Positions 32,807 to 38,773 of a DNA stretch of 38,773 nucleotides are shown one piece after another (positions within the stretch are counted from its first letter, which is position 1; the number at the start of each line of letters is the position of its first letter). The stretch covers positions 1-38,773 of the forward strand of contig JAHBMJ010000981.1 in NCBI GenBank assembly GCA_018398765.1, in the 5' to 3' direction. A model generated the notes under the pieces. That model worked only from the letters and a program-made list of their open reading frames with translations. It ran no database searches and had not been told where the DNA came from. Source of the stretch: Chromera velia. Taxonomy: Eukaryota; Sar; Chromeraceae. The translations under genes and the position numbers were made by a program.

Positions 32807-35800
32807 GTTTGTGTGTCTGTGTGTGTGCAGTACACAGAGGGACAAAAATACATGTACCACCATGACTCGATCGATGCCCCGGGGTTCAAGGAAGTGGAGA
32901 GGCGGGGGACAGATGGGGAGACGTGGACGGAGTGGGTGGACGGGGAGGGGGCTCGGTTTCCCACGGAGTTTCCTCCCGCGAGTACTTCTTCTTCTTCTTC
33001 TTCTTCTGGTCGGTCGAGCTGGCTTCTTCCTCTTCTTCCAGATCCTTTGTTTCCTCTTTGTCCTTTGTGTTTTCTTTCTTTCTTTGTTTGTTTGTTTCAT
33101 TTGAAGACATCATTGGATCTGAGCTGTTTGGTTTGTACATTCCTTCGCTTCCACCCTATTTTTTTCGTTTCTGGTTTTCTTTCTTTATTCCTTTCTTTCT
33201 TTATTGCTTCTAGTTCTCTTCTGTGCCATGTGTATCCCTGTGCTGCGGTGCCATGTATTTGTGAGGGCCACAGGCGCATGCATGCAACTCTAGAAGGATG
33301 ATTTGCCTCATGATCTTCATGTGTTTCTTTCGATCAGTGATTCATTCTGATGCCTTCATTCATTCATGCAATCACGCATGCAGGACGGTTGGGGACACAA
33401 GGACCAGGCAGGATGACCGGAAGTGGGAAGAAAGGCCAAAACAAGTCCATCGAGAAGGTGAAACCGTCCATGCAGGACATCAAGGGAAAACCCATAAGGT
33501 CAGTCAGAGTCAGACATGCATGCTTCAAAGCAGCGAGTCTCCGTCCCGTCGCCGCACCACGGTCCGCCAGTCAACCTGAGGTATGCAGATATGTATGTCT
33601 CTCGTGTCTGGTTGTCTGCCAGAAAGGAAGACGCGACGCTTTTTCCTTCCGTTTTGTTGAGCTCTTATCTACTTGGTGCATGAAGGAAGGAAGGCGGCGT
33701 TCTGCACATCCGTCCGAACTGTTTCATTGTCGTTCGATGGTGACATGCAGATAGAGACTCATGCACTTTCTTCATTCTCCGTTGATGCATTTTCTCGAGA
33801 TCTGCAGGATTGGCACTCTGTTGATCTACCTGAACTCCCTTCCTGCTGGATGGGGGGCAGAGACGGATTTGTGTTGGGCAACGACGAAGGACACCAAAGC
33901 AGGGGAATTGGTCCGTCCGCAGAGAAACTGTGGAGTTGCCTGGTCCAACATCGACATAGAGGTAGGTGCGTGCGTGGACTGAATGAATGACTGATTCATC
34001 GCTCCTGGATGTCATGCAGAATGTCCCTTCCTCCCTCTTCTCTGCGATCCAGCATGGGATTTTGTTGGTGTGTGTGCCCCCGAGCTGAACTGATTCGCTT
34101 CTAGGTTCTCTAGGAAATAATGGTTCCAGGGGCCGATAGGTTCTCTAGGAAATAATGGTTCCAGGGGCCGATAGGTTCACTGCCCACTGCGAGAATCCTT
34201 AATCGTTGCGTGTGTCTTTTTGTCAGCATCAACCGTTTTATTGTTTCTTGTGTGCGTATAGGTCTTGCGTGCAGCTTTGTTTTTACTCACCTCAGCAGAG
34301 CTCAACGGAACGATTGAGTTGAGCTCTAAACGTTCGAACACACTTCTTTTGCCTCTCTCTGGCGTTTATGATTCCTTCTCTGGTTCCTCCCTCGCATTAT
34401 CGATCGTTCACTTGCCTCTCTCTTCTCTCTCTCTTTTTTCTCTTGTCTGTTCGATAATGCAGGGACGGCCGGCTGAAGGCGCGATCCACCAGGGAAGGGA
34501 ACTAAGTGCCGAGGCTCCACAGGGAACCGTGAAGTACGCAGTCAACGTGTGGGTATCCGACACGGAAGTGGGGGAGCGGACGGATTCTGCTGCGAGGAGA
34601 ATGGAGGATATCGCAGAGGTAAGCGATCGATCGAGCCTTCGTTTGTCGAATTGTCTGTGCGCACACTCACTCAATCAATCAATCAATCAATCAATCAATA
34701 TGAAGCATCAAATCAAGACGACCTCACTCAATCAATCAGGAAACGATCGATCGATCGAGAGTCCGGACATGCATGCATGATTGCATGTGGAATTAAGTAG
34801 TTGGCTGTCCGCTCCGAGTGGCTCGCTAGCTGACTTTTGATCTTCCCTTTCCTTCCTTAATTCCTGCTTGCTTGCTAGTCTTCTTCCTTCTTCCCTGTTC
34901 ACTTCATCCAGTCACCTTTCGTCTTGTCAGTCCTTTTCTTTCCCGTCAGTCGACCGATGCGCTTTCCTTCCTTTTTGATTTGCTGGTGTGTCTTGGCATG
35001 CATGTTCATGCGTGCAGCTGTGTAGCGATGCAGCCAATCATGACTCAGCTTGCTTGCTTGCCTGCTTGCTTGCTTGCTTGCTTGCAAGGTCGCTTCTTGA
35101 CTACACCTAGCTCCTGTGCTGCTTTCCCTGCATGCTGTGCCGGTGCATGAGAGAGTCCGTGCAGATTGATGCGACGTCTGCGTCGTCATTCGAAAGACTC
35201 AACAAGGTCGCAAGTGCGCACTGCTTTCCCTGGTCGCTCAGAGGGGGTAGGGGGGAGGCAGAGATAAAGGGGGGAGGTGCGATGAGTGCAGAGGAGGGGA
35301 CTGAAGACGGAGAGGCGGGCCAGGGTGACTGTGAGGTTTGTTTGTTGTGTGGGGTGTTTGAGGGGGGCAAGCCGGGGGAGGAGAACAAGAACGATCTGGT
35401 CATGTGCGAGACTGTGGGGTGCCTCGCGGGGGTGCATCTTGAGTGTTACCAGCCTGCGCTCAAGTCCTCTCATCTCCTGGCCACAGACTATGAAAGTCTG
35501 GCTCTGGAAAAGGAAAAGTGCCCCCAGTTGGAGGGAATGGAGGGACAGCAGAGAGGGAAGGGCCGTCCTTTGGATGTGCTCGCTTGGCACTGCCCCCTCT
35601 GTGTACCCGAGAGGAAAGGGGTGATGGAGGGAGTGCAATTGCTCCCAGCGCAGGTAAGGGAGGCTGTGTTTGGATTGCAGGGTGCTGAGAGTGGGGGGGC
35701 GCAGTCTAGTGTCTCCAGGAAGGTGACTGCTTCCTCCTCAGGCTCCTCGTCTTCTTCCTCTTCCTCCTCCTCGGAGGTGCCAGCAGACACTTCCCCTCAC

Positions 35801-35974
35801 GCAGCACATGAGAAGAAACAGGAGGCACATCAAGTCTCTTTGGAGACAGGGGAGGCAAGAGGCAAGAAGAGAGAGCATTTGTCAACAGCAGGGGGGGAAG
35901 GAGAGAGAGGAGGGCCCACGACTGAGAAAGAAAAGAAAAAAAAAGGAGAAAGCCTTGAACAAATCACTAGATGA
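30880..35974 (+). CDS. Prolyl 4-hydroxylase-like 2OG-Fe(II) oxygenase fused to a PHD finger, 8 exons
   Basis: Exons 30880-31160, 31334 to about 31462, about 31973-32105, 32831-32981, 33384-33498, 33808-33961, 34463-34618 and 35165-35974 give about 642 aa. The exon 2/3 junction is uncertain; the other phases agree. The P4H signature is RSSGTLLLRK, LQIVR-YTEGQKYMYHHD (the iron-binding H-x-D, about residues 191-193), then RIGTLLIYLN and AIHQG (distal iron His, about 330), with the 2-oxoglutarate Lys in VKYAVNVW (about 345). Such enzymes hydroxylate proline in proteins. Exon 5 is a Lys/Gly-rich insert of about 38 residues between the catalytic strands. Exon 8 joins in phase 0 and holds a C4HC3 PHD finger (CLLC, C-x4-C, H-x2-C, CPLC; about 432-519), a poly-Ser run and a Lys/Glu tail. 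There is no signal peptide, so a cytosolic or nuclear location is likely. A separate PHD gene starting at 35283 is the alternative. Confidence 0.75.
31480..31770. repeat. (CT)n(GT)n and (AC)n microsatellites in hydroxylase intron 2
   Basis: A CT run followed by a GT run (about 31483-31542), then C-rich sequence and a long AC-rich part (about 31651-31770) with a CGCGCG core and repeated ACACGCACGTACGC units. Confidence 0.93.
32106..32470. repeat. TCTG/TCCG/TGCC tetranucleotide array
   Basis: About 365 bases made almost only of GTCT, GTCC and GCCT units. The first unit is the GTCTGT donor of hydroxylase exon 3. Domains of pure TCTG, TCCG and TGCC alternate, which indicates local spread of point variants. 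Confidence 0.97.
34103..34172. repeat. 35-bp perfect tandem duplication in hydroxylase intron 6
   Basis: Copies at 34103-34137 and 34138-34172 both start AGGTTCTCTAGGAAATAATG and are identical; a third copy is begun by AGGTTC. Confidence 0.95.
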
Positions 35975-37056
35975 ACTGCAGAACAGGTAGGCAAGTGAAA
36001 CTGCAACAGCAGCTGAATCAAGCAAGCAGAAATCTTGACAGTTGTATCCCTCTAAAATTTGTTTTTTTTTTTTTTAATAGCGCATGGATTTTGCGCCACA
36101 ACCACGCGTGAGCAGGCCTGGAAAGACCATCCCACAATTAACCTAATATTCATTGGATCGCATTGAATTATCATATTTTTAAACCAAATTATCATAAAAT
36201 AATTGTTTTTAACATTGTATTTCTTATGTTATTTCTGGAGATGATTAGGATTGACTAATTTTTCCGAAGAATTTTTTTAGGTTGCCCTGCAGGCGGCGGC
36301 TACTGCCGGGCCTCGACTTACATCGTTCAATTTAGTTTAATTATACCTAAAATATATTTTAAAACCTTCTTTATGGGAAAAAATACTTTGCAAAAATAAT
36401 TTGAACATCATCATTATACACCAATAGAACACTATGTAACTGTCCACTGTGATATACTGTAACATCATTGTCATATACCTATGTCTGCATAGTCCCAGCA
36501 GCATCGGCTTCTATCGTTTCATATATCGTTTAACGGTATTTGGCGGTAACGTACGCACGAGACAGTTTCGTTTCTAACAGCATTTAATTTTTCAACATAA
36601 AAACTTAAGTATAGAATATGCATTCGGTTTTATTGACTTAATTAACTCAGTCAGAGATCTGTCAGAGGATCTCGAATCCAATCGATTCCAGACGTGCACA
36701 GACATGCAAGTAGCTGCGCGCACTTTTTTTAGCTTGAGCGCGCGCATAGCGAGCGCAAACTCAATCCATACATGTCTGTACAACTTATAATTCTTTTTTT
36801 TTTTTTCGACCATCAATTAATTAAGAATGTGCAGTCCGGCCACGAATATATTCGTGGTCTCGAAGTGAGGGCCAGTAAGAGAGGACAGACCTCGATCGAG
36901 CGCAAAGTAGACAGGCACTTGGGCACGTTTGCTATCTGACATACAGAACGGCTCCAGATTGTCAGTTCGTCGAAGGTGTTGTTCGTCTTGGCGTTCCGTT
37001 AATTTGCTTACACATGTGAAGTTGTGAAAGCAGTTAGAGGAAGGACAAGACCCTCA
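35975..37056. other. AT-rich intergenic region with a perfect palindrome
   Basis: 36030-36830 is strongly AT-rich and without a coding exon. At 36840-36857 lies the perfect 18-base palindrome CCACGAATATATTCGTGG, about 200 bases before the start codon of the cysteine-rich membrane protein gene; it could be a dimer-binding site. The last 150 bases are of mixed composition and probably include its promoter. Confidence 0.5.
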
Positions 37057-38022
37057 ATGGAGACAAAACGCCCTGACAGAGCACGACAGGGAAGAGGCGA
37101 CAACACAGTCCACCCCGACTTGGAAGAGAACTTTGTCACTCCCTCATCAGAACCTCACAGAGGAGACGGCGAGGTAGGGGGAAGCAGCCCCAGCGGTGCA
37201 CCTGAGAGAGAGGAGGGCAGCGACACCTCCTCAGTGGCACAGGACGACGGGTGTTGCCTTCTGGGTACGCAGAAAAGGGGAATAAACATTCTTTTAGCCC
37301 TGCATGTGGATAGACAGAGAGAGAGAGAGAGAAGGAGGGAGGAGGGAGAAAAAGAAAATGAAAGAGCATGCTGATACACATAAATTCTTGTCTACAGGAA
37401 GATTTGTCTGTCAAAGATGCGATGGTTGGATGACCCGACTGCTCTTTCTTTCTCGTGCTCGACATTTCTTGCTTGCTTGCTTGCTTGGTCGACATTGCAG
37501 AGTAAATTTTGCATGTGATGACTGCGGCACATCGTCATGTATATGTTTCGGAACATCGTCATGTATATAATTGAATGCACCTGTGGCAACGCATGGGCAT
37601 AAATGGAACAACCCTGTCGTGCAGGACGTGTGTGCAAGATTATCTGCATCGTTTGGGTTGCCGTGCTCTTGTTTGGTGCAATTGTGTTTGTTGGCGGTCA
37701 GATTGTGAGCGCGTTCCGTCCCTCGTGCGGCGGCTGTGGATCTGTGACAGGGTGCAAGGTGGCGTGTCGACGCCGGTTCGGCCAGGGGTACAACGGGCAC
37801 TGTTCCCAAGACACCTGTTTTTGTGATGAGAACGAGACACGAACCGTGGGGTGTGAGTTTTTGAAAGAACCTCTGAGGAAAAATTGCGGGTCGTGCAAGG
37901 GACTGAAGGAGTGTCAGGCGAAGTGCCTGAGCGTGGAGAAGGGATACGACACGTTCTTCTCCAGATGCATAGACGGGTTCTGCAGCTGTGACGTTTTTGA
38001 TCAGGACGTGGTGCAGTGCTGA
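37057..38022 (+). CDS. Single-pass membrane protein with two tandem CS-alpha-beta-like modules, 2 exons
   Basis: Exons 37057-37264 and 37625-38022 join in phase 1 to 201 aa. The first ATG in frame was taken as start. Residues 1-69 are hydrophilic, then come the palmitoylation-like CC (DGCCLLGRVC) and one hydrophobic helix (about 73-97). The rest has exactly 16 cysteines in two modules: C104-x2-C-x5-C-x3-C-x11-C-x4-C-x-C-x9-C146 and C157-x2-C-x5-C-x3-C-x13-C-x4-C-x-C-x9-C201. The C-x3-C and C-x-C pair is the hallmark of the cysteine-stabilised alpha-beta fold of defensins and related small proteins. N139 lies in an N-x-T sequon, which supports an extracellular or lumenal side (type II topology). 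There is no cleavable signal peptide. Function unknown: a surface defence, adhesion or receptor role is possible, and a chance disulphide-rich fold remains open. Confidence 0.7.
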
Positions 38023-38220
38023 GTCGAATTGATGTTATGACAATGAGCATAATACCTGTGTGATTCATTCCATATGCATTTGTGAACAGTGTAAAGATGG
38101 TATGAAATGAAGTGTAAAGAACAACTGATGGGGGAGGGCAGCTCGTGATATCCCCCAGGATGTATATGAGGGCTGAAGTAGCTAGACGGATCTTTCGCTG
38201 TAACTGGATGGTAAGAGTTT

Positions 38221-38600
38221 AAGTGAGTGAATGGTCGATTGATTGACTGACTGGTTGATTGAGTACGTGAGCCAGAGAGTGTTTGAGAGAGCAAGTGGAT
38301 GAGCGAGCGAGTGAGTGAGTTAGGGAGTGAGCGCGGGAGTAAGTGAGTCAGAGCGTGAGCGAGTGAGTGAGTCAGGGAGTGGGCGCGGGAGTGAGTGAGT
38401 CAGAGAGCGAGCGAGTGAGTGAGTCAGGGAGTGAGCGCGGGAGTAAGTGAGTCAGAGCGTGAGCTAGTGAGTGAGTCAGGGAGTGAGCGCGGGAGTGAGT
38501 GAGTCAGAGAGTGAGCGCGGGAGTGAGTGAGTCAGGGAGTGAGCGCGGGAGTGAGTGAGTCAGAGAGTGAGCGAGGGGGTGAGTCAGAGAGTGAGCGAAT
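38221..38600. repeat. GAGT-based minisatellite with about 52-bp higher-order period
   Basis: GAGTCAGGG occurs at about 38369, 38421, 38473 and 38529, separated by GAGCGCGGGAGTGAGTGAGT-type units. Before and after lie simpler GAGT and GATT runs. It starts about 200 bases after the stop of the cysteine-rich gene and reaches towards the window end. Confidence 0.92.
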
Positions 38601-38625
38601 AAAAAAATGATCGATCGATCGATCT

Positions 38626-38657
<32 letters not shown>

Positions 38658-38758
38658 ATTGATTGGCTGAATGAGCCGGCGAGTGAGTGGGTGTGTAGGT
38701 GAATGAGTAAGTGACAGTGTGAGAGAGTGAGCAAGCTAGTGAGTGAGTGAGAGAGAGA

Positions 38759-38773
38759 GGGGGGGGGGGGGGG
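38759..38773. other. Poly-G window end
   Basis: 15 consecutive G close the window, and 9 G open it at position 1. Together with the C15 next to the gap, this suggests contig ends at homopolymers. Confidence 0.9.

Noticed and set aside
35132-35164. PHD finger protein as a separate gene beginning at 35132
   Set aside because: The TGCAG acceptor at 35164 joins the hydroxylase in phase 0 and the frame upstream has no good start context. It is kept only as an alternative.
1-38773. tRNA or rRNA genes
   Set aside because: I found no B-box GGTTCGANNCC with a matching A-box and cloverleaf, and no rRNA-like conserved stretches.

Overview
This is nuclear DNA of an intron-rich protist at roughly 50% GC. 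Spliceosomal introns are long and full of microsatellites, TGCATGCA motifs are frequent, and single-exon and many-exon genes sit side by side. The texture fits a chromerid alga such as Chromera velia, but nothing here proves the species. Both window ends are poly-G runs and the single large gap is preceded by poly-C, so this looks like one whole assembly contig or scaffold.

Layout. 1-4870: low-complexity, pyrimidine-rich DNA with no gene I can support. 4870-5600: AT-rich island holding a 323 bp inverted-repeat (MITE-like) element. 5645-8628 (-): three-exon EamA/DMT-type membrane transporter with an apparent 1-base deletion. 8629-9329: shared divergent promoter region. 9330-13513 (+): seven-exon PPIL3-like cyclophilin with a 17-nt microexon. 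13117-16297: two identical 1.33 kb direct copies, each carrying the last cyclophilin exon and a TA-flanked MITE, with a single N at the junction. 16300-19074: AT-rich DNA, a 588 bp inverted-repeat element with internal 33 bp repeats, a minus-strand coding-like relic and a GC island. 19075-24660 (+): twelve-exon gene for a PH-like plus ankyrin-repeat protein, with all introns in phase 0. 24661-28385: AT-rich and unclassified DNA, a partial coiled-coil frame and the N gap. 28386-30200 (-): intronless NEDD8-activating enzyme E1 regulatory subunit (NAE1/APPBP1/AXR1). 30880-35974 (+), divergent from it: an eight-exon prolyl 4-hydroxylase-like 2OG-Fe(II) oxygenase that reads in frame into a PHD finger. 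35975-37056: AT-rich spacer. 37057-38022 (+): two-exon single-pass membrane protein with two tandem eight-cysteine CS-alpha-beta (defensin-like) modules. 38023-38773: GAGT-type minisatellite.

The genes do not form an operon-like pathway. The one suggestive pair is NAE1 (cullin neddylation) head-to-head with a prolyl hydroxylase, since in some protists a related hydroxylase modifies the SCF subunit Skp1; this link is inference. The most unusual observations are the tandem defensin-like ectodomain, the hydroxylase-PHD fusion, tetranucleotide and pentanucleotide arrays that start exactly at 5' splice sites, and small duplicated exon edges inside introns.
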